A program made the translations under genes and the position numbers. This document shows positions 47,201 through 57,321 of a DNA stretch of 64,000 bases, one piece after another (the stretch's first letter is position 1; every line of letters begins with the position of its first letter). The notes below the pieces were generated by a model. That model was given only the letters and a program-made list of their open reading frames with translations. It was not told the DNA's origin and ran no database searches. This DNA comes from Ecdyonurus torrentis (Eukaryota > Arthropoda > Insecta > Ephemeroptera > Heptageniidae). The stretch covers positions 27,128,379-27,192,378 of the forward strand of contig OX439131.1 of NCBI GenBank assembly GCA_949318235.1, in the 5' to 3' direction.

Positions 47201-50200
47201 TCTTAACGGAATCTGGAGAAGAAAACTCAATGATACCACATCCGCGGGGCTTATCTCCTTCATCAGCAAACAGTTCTACATATTCCACCTCTCCAACTGA
47301 AAAGAACACATTATTTTAATTAAGAATGTACTAAAATTAGCAACACCTAATTCTGTAAATAACAAAAGGCTAAAAACATAAGCAATGGAGAATTGTATAC
47401 CTTTGAATGAAATTACACTATGGTGTGTATTATAAATAGCATGCACGATTTGTGTGATGTAAACTGTAAGTTACATGCTCGTATGTACCAAAGAATTTCA
47501 TTCCATCATTGAGCCTATGAATTGAACTTAATAAAAGGCAATAAGTACATAAGCATTACAAATACAGTATTTACCTTCTGATCTAAATAAGTCCTTCAAG
47601 TCTTGCCATCTGAACTCATATGGTATGTTAGAGATGTACACTCTGCGGTCTGCTGGAGCTCTGCGACCACCTCGTTCTCGTTCCCTGTCATCATTGCTTG
47701 GGCTGCGATCTTGGAATCTGCTTGGTCTGTCTCCACGACGATGCCGATCCCGGTCACGAGCTCTGTCGCGCTGCCCACTGCTTTCAGAATCAGTCAAAGT
47801 GTTCCTATGGGGTGATGACCTGATCACCCAAACCCCACCCAACATGACTTGTAAGCAAAGTGCTTCACAATGGTAAAAAAAATTGTCGTTTTATCGTGCA
47901 AAGATGAAAATATTGAACTAATTCAAATTAACCCTTGAATAAAGTATCTTTAAAATTTACCTACAAGTAAAATGTTTGTATGTAAATTTGAAATATTAAT
48001 TAGGAATGATCTGTCTTATTGGTTTATACCTATTTATTTAATATACTGGTACTTAGATCTATATTATTATAGTTAGTAATTTTTAATTAATCCTTGTTTA
48101 ATTCAGTAATTATGCTATTATTTTATTTACATGGGTATGTGATTTGTTAATGGTATCTAGCATTGCAATGAAATAATCAATGGACAGCTCTGCATTTAAT
48201 AATTATTATGAAGTCAGATTATTGCATACAGGCGTACGTGTATATGTAAGGTATGTACACACCTGGACTTTATAAACCTAACATCAAAGGGGATGCCGCT
48301 TTGTATTGAAAGAGGCTGAAAAGTGAGGTTGAGTTAAGTGCTGTGTTGTCAGATCGCGAAACACCTGCACCTTTGTGTTGTTTGCTAGACCTTTATTCTT
48401 TGTCTTTTTTCTGTGCAGGTGTTTCGCAGGCGCTTAACTCGATTTTCAACCTCTTTCAATACAAAGCAACATCCCCTTTGATGTTAGGTTTATAAAGTCC
48501 GGGTATGTACAGTATCTGGGTGTGTATGTTCATTTTTTTTATTTTCTTTTTCTTTTTTTACTGAGAACAATCATTTGGCTGCTCGAGAAGGTTACTTGAA
48601 TGCATTTTACATGTATTGGTATAGTATATAAATAGTTTGTAATCTCATTAACAGTATTCAGACTCTTTAATTCCTTAAATAGTAAATACACAGGTAAACT
48701 GTTCAAAAAAGTATGATTTGAATGTATGCAGTATCCCAGTGCTGAAGGTCACTTGTGTACAATGCCGGCCAAGGTAGACCCAACATTAAAGACGATGCCA
48801 CTTTCTAAAGAATTCATTCATGATTTTCAGAGTATTTGGCAATGCTGCTCTTACCTGACAATGTATTTCTACTATTTTTTTTTTATTTTTTTTTATTTTT
48901 TTTAAGGAAGCAGCATTGTTTTTTATGTTGGATTTACTGTGTCCATCAGTGTACAGGAATGTACATGAGATTGTGATACCTAATATATCTTAACATTTTC
49001 ATTAGGCGCGCATTCTCCCCATAAAATAACATTGCAAATTCAGTGCAAGTTGATGTTGAATGGTAATATATATTATTACTAGAGAGCGCAAAAATAGTTT
49101 TTCGACTATTGCCATTATGTCGACTATTGCTAGTATTATTTCATATCTCCACCGATCTCAACAAATGGTGCATTTTAAACCAATAAAAAAATCGACTATT
49201 TTCGACTATTTCGAGCTCAGCGACTATTTCACGAGAAATCGACTAATTGTCGACTATTTCGCACTTTTTTTAAGTTTTTAAGGAGATTTCTACTAGAAAT
49301 CGGCGATATATATCGATATATCCCTTGGATATATCCGATAGTATCGATATTATCGATACTTTTTTGAAGCGATGTGTATCGATATATCGATACATAAATC
49401 CGACAATTGGTATTCGATACTTTTTGAAAAAAATTCATAGGTAGTAATTTATTTAGAATTTCAAATAGCAAGCCAGTTTTCGCGCGCTCTCTTGTACCAA
49501 CGAATCAGCGCGTGCAGCTGAGAGGGCACTGTGTATAAAAGCGCACTGCCACTTACTTCCCCAGCTCAGTCAGCTAGTAGATGTTGCGTATGAATCATCT
49601 CTAGCTGTACAGAGCTCTCTGCTGTGCCTTGCCCGATGACTCCTAGGTAAATTTGATACTATTTTGAAATAGTGCTCATGTCCCATACCCTTTTAAAAAA
49701 AATTTCATGGTTTTTATCGCGTTAACAAAATACATACAAGATAGGGACACGCTCGGCCTATTTGAGTATTTAGATACTAAAATTACTGTTTAAACATTAA
49801 ATTAAATTATTTTTTACTCACAAAATCTTTTTTTTTATCATTCTTTATATAAATTTATGTATAAAAAAATCGAATTTTTTCGACTTTTTCGTATAAAATC
49901 GACTATTGAACCCGGGCGAGCCAGAACAAAATTGCAACATTGCATAGGCAGTTTATTGATTATTTTACCAGTAACATACAAATATTTTATTTGTTGCCAA
50001 GTATGTAAATTGGTACTAGTTATCAGTATGCTTGCCGCAATCATCGGCATATGTTTGCTGTTTTTATATTATATGATCCACTCATTTTAGTTTGAAAATT
50101 TTACACAAAAATGTTAGCCAACCATCTTCTATGTGCTAAAATTTCCAAACCCTGAATCGAGTGGAAGATATTTAAAAAAAATACAACTGCCGATAACTAG

Positions 50201-51775
50201 TATAATTACCATAGGTGTCGTCATGTGTGCTCTTGTCTAGCACGTCCACCACACCGGGCCAGCCATCATCTGTTGCAGATCACTTGCATTGAGAGAGAGA
50301 GAGAGAGAGAGACAGAGAGACAGACAGACAGACAGAATTTTTGAACAATGCAATGCAAGATATGTTGGTTGAAGATATGTTGGTTGGTCTGGCATGTTGG
50401 ATGTTCTAGACAAGATAGCACACACAATATGATGATAGGACTAGTTATCGGCAGCTTAAGGGTCTTAAGGTTGAAATTCCTATAGTTTTGATGAGAAAAG
50501 CAGCCAAACCGACACTGCTGCAGTTATCGGCACCCCCTATTTTCGACAGTTTATCTCGGCCCCCTTTAGTGTTTAAAGAGTTTGTAGGTAGTGGTATGGC
50601 AGGTAGACAGAATTCTAAGATGGTTGGTTCTAGTTAGAATCTCGTTAACTTATTACTTTTGCCATAAAAAGAGCCTGCCGATAACTGCGACCTGCCGATA
50701 ACTAGTACATTTACCATACCTCCCTGGTGACAAATACATACAATATTTGTATCTGCTACCGGTATGTGAAATCACCTATCAACTGCCTATGCAATATTGC
50801 CAATTATTGCCCACTTTGGTTATTCTTGGATTTGAGTGTTTAAAAGTATCACTATCATTTGAACATAGTCCCAGGAAAAAAAAAAAAAAAAAACTGATCA
50901 CTTTGCATATAATTATGTATAAGTTTTCCCCTGGTATGTTTAAATACGATGTACAGCTCTGACCAAAAGTTCCCGAACGATTTATAAAGGCAACCCGCAC
51001 AATATGCTATCTTTATGAGAAAACGCAGCGGCCGCCACTGCCCCGTTCTGTCAGCGGCGATCGTGCGTGCACCCGGCGTAGTGCGCCGCACACCGTACCG
51101 TACTGTATCGCCTGCTGCGATCGAGCTAGATAGTACAAGAAGTAGGGAGCACTGGAACGTATGGATTAATAAAAATGGAACGGTGTTGTTCCGACGACGT
51201 TCCAGCCGTTCCTACAAAACTTTTGACCAGAGCTGTACATTATGCATCATAATGGCATACACACCAAACACACCATAGACAGGAACACTGTAGTCATATT
51301 TTTTTCGGGGCCAGCGTATGTACATACAAATCATAAACATACGGCGTGTACATAAGTGTTGTAATGTTGTAATGCACAGTGTACCGGTATATATAATACG
51401 TATAAAATATATGTATATACATATATAATACATATTTTATAAAAATCATACCGGTATACAGTGTGCAGTACACATACATAATTTTATGTACATGTATACA
51501 GCACAGGCACAGCACAGCACACTATGTGCGATATGATATTATTTTATTAATATGTATGTATAAACATATCATTATGATATTGATATAGCAACAATTCACT
51601 TTTACATACATACCAATTAACAATTATGTATGTATGTATACATACATACTCAAGCCTCAAGCAAAGCAACCCGGTACGGATTGATAAACTATGTAAAAGT
51701 TCTAAAACAAGCAAATTACCTCTCTCCTCGTTTGGCAGACCCATTCGTTCCTTCATCACCAGTGCACATATCCAT
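44275..51775 (-). CDS. hnRNP M / MYEF2-type RNA-binding protein, 669 aa, three RRMs, eleven exons
   Basis: Minus-strand exons: 51775-51720, 47804-47575, 47296-47142, 47032-46724, 46438-46285, 46193-46035, 45950-45843, 45468-45424, 45344-44743, 44624-44489, 44330-44275. All are GT-AG and phases sum to 670 codons. An Arg/Asp/Ser-rich head precedes RRM1 (about residues 74-147, VYISNIP and RGCGIIEF). A run of over 20 Gly and RRM2 (about 246-320, VFVAN and RGHGVVEY) follow, then a long Gly/Met/Ser-rich linker (about 390-590) and a C-terminal RRM3 (about 602-669, VVVRN and GLVRFAS). This order is that of hnRNP M, MYEF2 and Drosophila Rumpelstiltskin: nuclear proteins in splicing and mRNA localisation. 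Exon 2 has a second in-frame acceptor (exon start 47819) adding five residues. The exon 5 donor (T|GTATCC) is weak. Intron 1 (3.9 kb) is full of foldback elements. Confidence 0.93.
45529..45746. mobile_element. Foldback MITE in an intron of the hnRNP M-like gene
   Basis: The left end TTGCTGGCTGCGGGTCTAAA is an imperfect inverted copy of the right end (TTTAGACGCGCGGCCAGCAA). Inner arms match again at TTTCATGAACC/GGTTCATGAAA and ACCACTC. It lies between exons 7 and 8. The target duplication is not clear. Confidence 0.65.
46917..46980. repeat. Trinucleotide (CTC)n run encoding polyglycine
   Basis: A nearly pure CTC repeat on the plus strand, read as GGA/GGT/GGG glycine codons in exon 4 of the hnRNP M-like gene. 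Likely length-variable between individuals. Confidence 0.85.
48261..48504. mobile_element. Foldback MITE with 8-bp target duplication
   Basis: Ends ACCTGGACTTTATAAACC and GGTTTATAAAGTCCGGGT are inverted copies, continuing through TAACATCAAAGGGGATG and CTTTGTATTGAAAGAGG. Flanks ATGTACAC (48253-48260) and ATGTACAG (48505-48512) give an 8-bp duplication with one mismatch, as for hAT or P-type elements. Confidence 0.7.
49060..49910 (+). mobile_element. Probable transposon remnant with TCGACTATT repeats and promoter-like core
   Basis: CGACTATT occurs at least six times at 49102-49258 and again near 49895. Between these lie TATCGATA-rich palindromes (49310-49400) and a TATAAAA box at 49534-49540. 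After the box comes a GC-balanced stretch ending in a good splice donor (CCTAG|GTAAAT, 49647). Multiple short subterminal motifs around a promoter and first exon are usual for DNA transposons, but no transposase is seen and the ends are not defined. Confidence 0.4.
49925..50815. repeat. Imperfect inverted repeats bounding an 0.9-kb segment
   Basis: About 75 bases at 49930-50005 (with CATTGCATAGGCAGTT) are an inverted, diverged copy of 50735-50812 (with AACTGCCTATGCAATATTG). The foldback at 50186-50454 lies between them. Confidence 0.5.
50186..50454. mobile_element. Foldback MITE with CTGCCGATAACTAGT ends
   Basis: CTGCCGATAACTAGT at the left and ACTAGTTATCGGCAG at the right are exact inverted copies. 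The arms match again at TGTGTGCTCTTGTCTAG/CTAGACAAGATAGCACACA and near GGCCAGCCATC. A GA microsatellite is in the middle (50290-50335). More copies of CTGCCGATAACT follow at about 50684-50704. Confidence 0.7.
50954..51235. mobile_element. Tc1/mariner-like MITE, 282 bp
   Basis: TA at 50952-50953 and 51236-51237 flanks exact inverted ends CAGCTCTGACCAAAAGTT (left; right is AACTTTTGACCAGAGCTG apart from one position). The interior is GC-rich (GCGGCCGCC, CACCCGGCG), unlike the flanks. CAG-type ends with TA duplication and GACCAAAAGT are typical of Tc1 elements. No transposase frame. Confidence 0.85.
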
Positions 51776-52233
51776 TTTTTAGTTGTGTTGGGAATTTAAA
51801 TTACGTTTAAGTACTAACATTAACCAACCAACTACAAATAATTCTCAATTAATTTATTAGAAATTTGCAGTGGAAGTGTAAACTTAACCGCCTCAATTTT
51901 TCTTAATCAAATGACAAATGGCGACGACAGGGATACCAACAGATAAAATTTCAAAGAAAATTTTGGAAAATTGCACCATCTTATAAATATTCTTACTAAA
52001 TCTAATGGATAACCCACCACTAAAAACAATCAAAATTCTATCTTGCTACTACTCTAGTACTCTACTAAAAATACTATATATTATTTAAAATAAAGTAATT
52101 AAGAATAATTTGTTAAAAAAATTTTTACTTTCATTTCACCTTATTATTTTTTTTTTATTTTTTTTTTGTAATTTTAAAATTTATAACATTTGTGTGCATA
52201 ATTTTATTTTATTATTATTATTTTATTCAACTC
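51776..52233. other. 5' UTR/promoter area of the hnRNP M-like gene and A/T-rich spacer
   Basis: Directly upstream (minus strand) of the ATG at 51775. No TATA box is evident; a CCATTTGTC/ATTTGATTAAG stretch lies near 51905-51920. The rest is AT-rich up to the 3.7-kb element. Confidence 0.4.
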
Positions 52234-52989
52234 CCCGCTAAGTCCAGGAGACCAGTGCGAGACATGTCTCCCCGGGACGTCCCCTCGGGGACCTCTAGGG
52301 GACATCACTTTTTTGGCTTAGTTTTGGTCAGAACTGGCTCTAAATATTATTTTAATGGGTTTGCTGTCACTTGTATGTTTTTTAAATATTTGTTATGATA
52401 ATTTTACGACATTTTGAAATAAAAGTACCCTCTCGAGACCAGTGGAGATGTCTCGAAAGACATCTCTCGGTGGGACCTCGTGGGACTTCATATATAAAAA
52501 ATTGCATTTTTGTGCATTACTTCAATTATTAAGTACATTTTTCTATATATTTTGGTAGTCTATATGCTTTGCAGTTCATTAAATAATGTTTTTAATAACA
52601 TGGGACATCTCGAGACCAGTGGAGATGTCTCGAAAGACGTCTTACAGCGAGACCTCGCGAAACAATAAAAAAAAAATTTTTGAAGAAAAAAAGTATAAAA
52701 CAAAAAGTTAATTTAGAAAGAATTAAATTTTTTTTATTCTTCTCTGTAATTTGTTAAATATATAATAATATTTTCTTAAAAAGCGGGATTCTATTTTTTT
52801 ATTATTATTTTTTTTGTGCCTTTTTTTTCCATTTTTGTATGTTAAATATAAATAGTCTGACTTTCTGATCTTAAATTTTCCGAATTATAATTTACAGTGC
52901 ATAGTATTTTGTTATTATTTAAAATTTAATAATTTTTGTCATTGACTGTACAGTCACAGTCTTTTTGCCCGTGACTATACTTTTTTGGG

Positions 52990-53306
52990 GGTTTCCTGGT
53001 TTCCTCGAAAACGCGACGCGGTGATTGGCCAGTTGGCCGCGCAGCTGTGCGAAAAACCGTCACTGTTGGTTTTGAACAACCAATCAGCAATCGGGTAAAA
53101 CGGTCTAACCGAGTCTTACTCGCCATGCATGCTCGCCCGGCTTGCCTAGCGTGCGACAGATCGACAGCCAGGCTAGTGCCGAAATGTTATGTGGCGTGAT
53201 TGAGTTAGACTTTTTTGTATTGTTATGAAGATTTTGTAAGTTTTTAATTGTAAATTTGTGTTATTATCAGTGTTTTATTATCAGGAAAACTTTGTTAAAG
53301 GTAAGA
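52990..53306 (+). promoter_or_regulatory. Promoter and first-exon-like block inside the 3.7-kb element
   Basis: A GC-rich patch with an ATTGG box (53021-53025), an inverted CCAAT box (ACAACCAATCAG near 53085) and a GC-rich transcript-like segment, ending with the splice donor TTAAAG|GTAAGAAT near 53300. It resembles the 5' end of a transposon or host transcript. No downstream coding exon is found. Confidence 0.35.
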
Positions 53307-53464
53307 ATATTTATTGTAGTCGTTTCAAACGATTTTAATCAATGTTAGGCTAAAAGAAACGTGTTTTTTTTTTCATATGTAACGGCCGCGCGGTTTTCGA
53401 GTGTTTGTGCCATGCAAACGGATACTGCACAACATTTGTCATGTATAGTTTGAGACGCGTAAAC

Positions 53465-54608
53465 TAATTACGAGGTAATGCTATGATTTTACATATACAT
53501 ATGTTGTTTTTCTTCATATATTATATAAATATACTGCATGTATACATACACACGGAGAGAATTGCCCGAGTTGAAATAACAGAAGTGCGAACCACTCAAG
53601 ATTTTGAGGTACGTACGTACTTTTGTTATTTCAACACATAATTCTCTCCGTGTAATTTTGGTATATGCCGTATATGTATAAGTAGACAATAAATATCGGT
53701 GGAATTTTTTAACTGTACTGCAAAGTATTTTTTCTGCATGTTTTGTATAAACTATGTATGACTTTTTTTTTATATATATGTAATGATGCCTATTATTATG
53801 TATTTATTTTTTAACACACGGGGGCATATATAAGGAAACTTAGATTTCAGAAAGGTTATACGCACGGGAAAAGCATATTGCATCACCTTGCATATATTTT
53901 TTTTCTTTTTTTTTTTCTTTTTTTTTTCTTTTTTTTTTTCTTCATAATTTTTTCCATATATTATGTTTTTTTTTATCCATGCCTTTTTGACTTTTAATTA
54001 ACAGTTTTACTAATTACGAGGTAAAATTATGATTTTACATATATATTTTAATGCTGTTTTTTCTTCATACAGTATATTATATAAATATACCGCATATACA
54101 CGGAGAGAATTGCCCAAATTGAAATAACAGAAGTGCGAACCACTCAAGATTTTGGAGTTCCGTGCGTTGGTTATTTCAACTCAGTTAATTCTCTCCGCTT
54201 AGACAATAATTATATCGGTGGAATTTTTTAACAGTACTGCAGAGTATTTTTTCTGCATTTGTATAAACTAATGTATGACTTTTTTTTTTAAATGTAATAA
54301 TGCCTATTATATTATGTATATTTATTTAATAACACAACGGGGGTTAATGTTATGCATATATAAGGAAACTCAGATTTCGGAAAGGTTGCGCACGGGAAAA
54401 GCATGTATTGCATGGCCTTGCGTATATATATTTTTTCTTTCTCTTTCTCTTTTCTTTTTTTTTTTTTTTTTTTTTTTTTTCTTCATAATTTTTTTTAAGC
54501 ATTACTTTTCTAAAAATATGCATATATGCATGCCTTATATATTATTTTATTATATTTTTTTATAAGCATCACCATGGCTTTTTTACTTTTAATTAACAGT
54601 TTTACTAA
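53465..54608. repeat. Two tandem copies of a ~550-600-bp unit
   Basis: Unit 1 about 53465-54012, unit 2 about 54013-54608. Both start ATTACGAGGTAA and end TTAATTAACAGTTTTACTAA. Each contains a hairpin whose arms are CGGAGAGAATT + TTGAAATAACA and their inverted copies, around GTGCGAACCACTCAAGATTT. Copies have diverged by indels, mostly in T-rich tracts. Confidence 0.8.
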
Positions 54609-54699
54609 TAAGTTTTAATTGCACTAACAGTATAATTAAGTGGCAATAATATAACTTATTTATTTTTCATTTATTGTCTCCTCTAAGGAAACTTGTAAT

Positions 54700-55705
54700 A
54701 AATCTAGATGTCTTCTGAGGTCCCGAGGTGAGACTTTGAGTGGACATCCTGAAAAAGGTGCCCAAACTTATTTATGTTTCATCCTTTGTTGTGTACAGGG
54801 AGTTAAAATATTTAAATGTCTCCTGATTTCCCCAGGTGACACATCAAGCGGACATCATGAACGAGGGCAGGGCCTCCAACTTATTTATGTTATCGCTTGA
54901 TTGTGTACAGAGTTGAAATATTGAGATATTTCCTGAACTCCACAGGAGAGACATCGAGCGGACATCCTGAACGAGGGGCCCCAAGTAGGCCCTCAACTTA
55001 TTTATCATTTAATCTATTATTTACAGGGCATTGAAATATTGAGATGTTTCCTGAACTCCCCAGGAGAGACATCGAGCGGACATCCTGAACGAGGGGCCCC
55101 AAGTAGGCCCTCAACTTATTTATCATTTAATCTATTATTTACAGGGCATTGAAATATTGAGATGTCTCCTGAAGTCCCCAGGGGAGACATGGACTGGACA
55201 TCCTGAACGAGGGGCCCCAAGTAGGCCCTTAACTTATTTATCATTTAATCTATTATTTACAGGGCATTGCAATATTGAGATGTCTGCTGAGGTCTTCCGG
55301 GGAGACATCGAGTGGACATCCTGAACGAGGGGCCCCAAGTAGGCCCTCAACTTATTTGTCATTTAATCCATTACTTACAGGGCATTAAAATATTGAGATG
55401 TCTCCTGAGGTCCCTAGGGGTGACATCGAGCGGACATCCTGAACGAGGGGCCCCAAGTAGGCCCTCAACTTATTTGTCATTTAATCCATTATTTACAGGG
55501 CATTGAAATATTGATATGTCTCCTGAGGTCCCCAGGGGAGACATCGAGTGGACATCCTGAACGAGGGGCCCAAAGTAGGCCCTCAACTTATTTATCATTT
55601 AATCCATTATTTACAGGGCATTAAAATATTGAGATGTCTCCTGAGGTCCCCAGGGGAGACATCGAGCGGACATCCTGAACGAGGGGGCCCTAAGTGGGGC
55701 CCAAA
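54700..55705. repeat. 118-bp satellite array, about 8-9 units
   Basis: The block GGACATCCTGAACGAGG recurs with an exact 118-bp step from 54961 to 55669 (seven positions); earlier units are diverged. Each unit contains a hairpin (GATGTCTCC ... GGGAGACATC) and an acceptor-like TTATTTACAG. The period is not a multiple of three, so it does not encode a repeated protein. Confidence 0.9.
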
Positions 55706-55913
55706 TAATTTTTTTGCTAAAAATGAGCCAAAATATTTAGTTGTCCCCTAAGGTCCCCACGAAGGATTTCTGGGAGAGGTCCCCAAATATGGGTCTCGTT
55801 CGGGACATCTTTTTAGACGTCTAAAATGACATCTCATATGACATCTCGGGGGATGTCTCGCGTGGACCTTAGGGGATGTCTTAAAAGAAGTCATTTGGAT
55901 CTAGCGGGTCATA

Positions 55914-56278
55914 TTGACTAGTAAAGGAACAACGGTTTTGAGGCCGACTATAAGGGATTTTAGTCACTTCCGCTTCTCTGTTTCTTCTTACTACGCAAGC
56001 GCAGTAATTCGAAACGGAAGCGGATGGGAGTGAAATTGCTTATATAGTTGGCTTCAAAACAGTCAGGGTCGGACTGGCACTCAAGAAGCCTCGTCCGCAA
56101 AAGGGGTGTAATACCCTCTCTAGACTTGCTCTCTAGAGGCCACAAATGGGCGTGACGCCCTGGTTACACCCCTTTTAGGGCCTTAGAGGTCTACTAACAG
56201 GGAGGCCACATCCGCTATCACTGACTTTACTCTTATGGCCAGTCCGAGCCTGAAAACAGTTGTTCCTTTATCAGTCAA
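55914..56278. mobile_element. Mariner-like MITE family A, interrupted copy
   Basis: TA at 55912-55913 and 56279-56280 flanks ends TTGACTAGTAAAGGAACAAC and GTTGTTCCTTTATCAGTCAA. Homologous to 7754-7916. A hAT-like element (56064-56252) is inserted in its right half. It abuts the 3' end of the 3.7-kb element. Confidence 0.85.
56064..56252. mobile_element. hAT-like MITE, 189 bp, nested in the family A element
   Basis: Ends CAGGGTCGGACTGGC and GCCAGTCCGAGCCTG are inverted copies. The 8-bp duplication AAAACAGT is perfect (56056-56063 and 56253-56260). CAGGG-type ends with 8-bp duplications define hAT elements. Internal palindromes (GGGGTGTAA/TTACACCCC) add structure. Confidence 0.9.
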
Positions 56279-56521
56279 TAAGCTAGAAGTAAGAACACAG
56301 TATTATAAACATAAAGTTTTATGCAATTATGCATTGTTATATGAGCGCATGCATGCATAATATAGTTCACACATCACACATGGTCACAAGACTTGAAATA
56401 CTCACAAAGTTCTATATTTAAAAAAAAACTTTTAATTTAACAAATTGTCAACAGTATACATAAAAGTTGCTCTATACATATCACAAAAAATATCATTTGT
56501 CATAAATATGCATATAATATA

Positions 56522-56723
56522 TCGATGCCTCCGCGTCAAAAGCGAGCATCTACACTTTCCTGATTTCCGACAAAACGACTATCTACACTTTCCGCCGCGG
56601 AGCATCTGCAATGTTAAGCTTATGGACGCTAGTCGGGTTTCAGCGCTGCTCGGAAAGTGTAGATAGTCGTTTGGTCGGAAATCTGGAAAGTGTAGATGCT
56701 CGCTTTTGACACGGAGGCATCGA
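56522..56723. mobile_element. Foldback MITE with TA flanks
   Basis: Ends TCGATGCCTCCGCGTCAAAA and TTTTGACACGGAGGCATCGA are inverted copies, continuing through GCGAGCATCTACACTTTCC and CGACTATCTACACTTTCCG. TA flanks both sides. The central spacer is about 55 bp. Confidence 0.85.
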
Positions 56724-57041
56724 TATATATGAGTAAAAAACAATGGAGTTTAAAGTTACAACTTCAATGTCTCTAAAATCTCAATAATTTTTGTTACTAA
56801 TTATTTCTGAGAAAAACTGGTGAAAAGCATATCTGCACACAAATGTTAAGTGATTACTTCAATGATATGAGCTTAGTTAAGCTTTGACGCCACATGTGAG
56901 CAGAAAATGCAGTGACTGCTACCGTGGCTACACAGTTTAGAAAAAAATAGTTTTATTTTCCAATAATAATTACCATTTATGTTTTTTGTAGGTTATAAAG
57001 AACCAGCAGAACAATAATAATAAATAAAAGCGAAGAAGGGA

Positions 57042-57043
57042 GA

Positions 57044-57083
<40 letters not shown>
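57042..57083. repeat. (TA)n microsatellite, left of a family B MITE
   Basis: TA repeat continuous with the one at 57246-57320 across the inserted element. Confidence 0.9.
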
Positions 57084-57085
<2 letters not shown>

Positions 57086-57242
57086 TCGTGGTTCTGCTAT
57101 AATGTCCGATGTCCATTTGACCTTGAAAAATATTTTTTGCTGCAAATGACCTGAAATGGGAAAATCCAAAATTTGGGGTCGATCAGACGATTTTTATTTT
57201 TTCAAGGTCATTTGGACATCGGACATTATAGTGGAATCACGA

Positions 57243-57245
<3 letters not shown>
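57084..57245. mobile_element. MITE family B copy inserted in a TA repeat
   Basis: Palindromic: CGTCGTGGTTCTGCTATAAT and its inverted partner at the right end; arms share AATGTCCGATGTCCA and TTGACCTTGAAAAA. TA repeats flank both sides. A second copy lies at 59711-59873 and a half copy at 40852-40962. Confidence 0.85.

Positions 57246-57320
<75 letters not shown>
57246..57320. repeat. (TA)n microsatellite, right of a family B MITE
   Basis: About 75 bp of TA. Open frames through it are artefacts. Confidence 0.9.

Positions 57321-57321
<1 letters not shown>

Larger units (their letters stand above)
52234..55908. mobile_element. 3.7-kb non-autonomous element with CCCGCTA inverted ends and hairpin satellite
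   Basis: The left end CCCGCTAAGTCCA and the reverse complement of the right end CCCGCTAGATCCA are terminal inverted repeats. The dinucleotide TC flanks both sides, a possible 2-bp duplication. Near both ends, GACATCTC/GAGATGTC-type palindromes recur (52440-52660, 55790-55880), as subterminal transposase-binding repeats often do. Inside are a promoter-like GC-rich block (about 52990-53300), a tandem duplication (53465-54608) and a 118-bp satellite (54700-55705). There is no transposase frame. The superfamily is not assigned. Confidence 0.65.

Noticed and set aside
54700..55705. CRISPR array
   Set aside because: Units are contiguous 118-bp tandem repeats without unique spacers, in eukaryotic DNA.
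55312..55751. Repeated protein encoded by the 118-bp array
   Set aside because: A 118-bp period shifts the frame each unit, so no repeated peptide can be read through the array.
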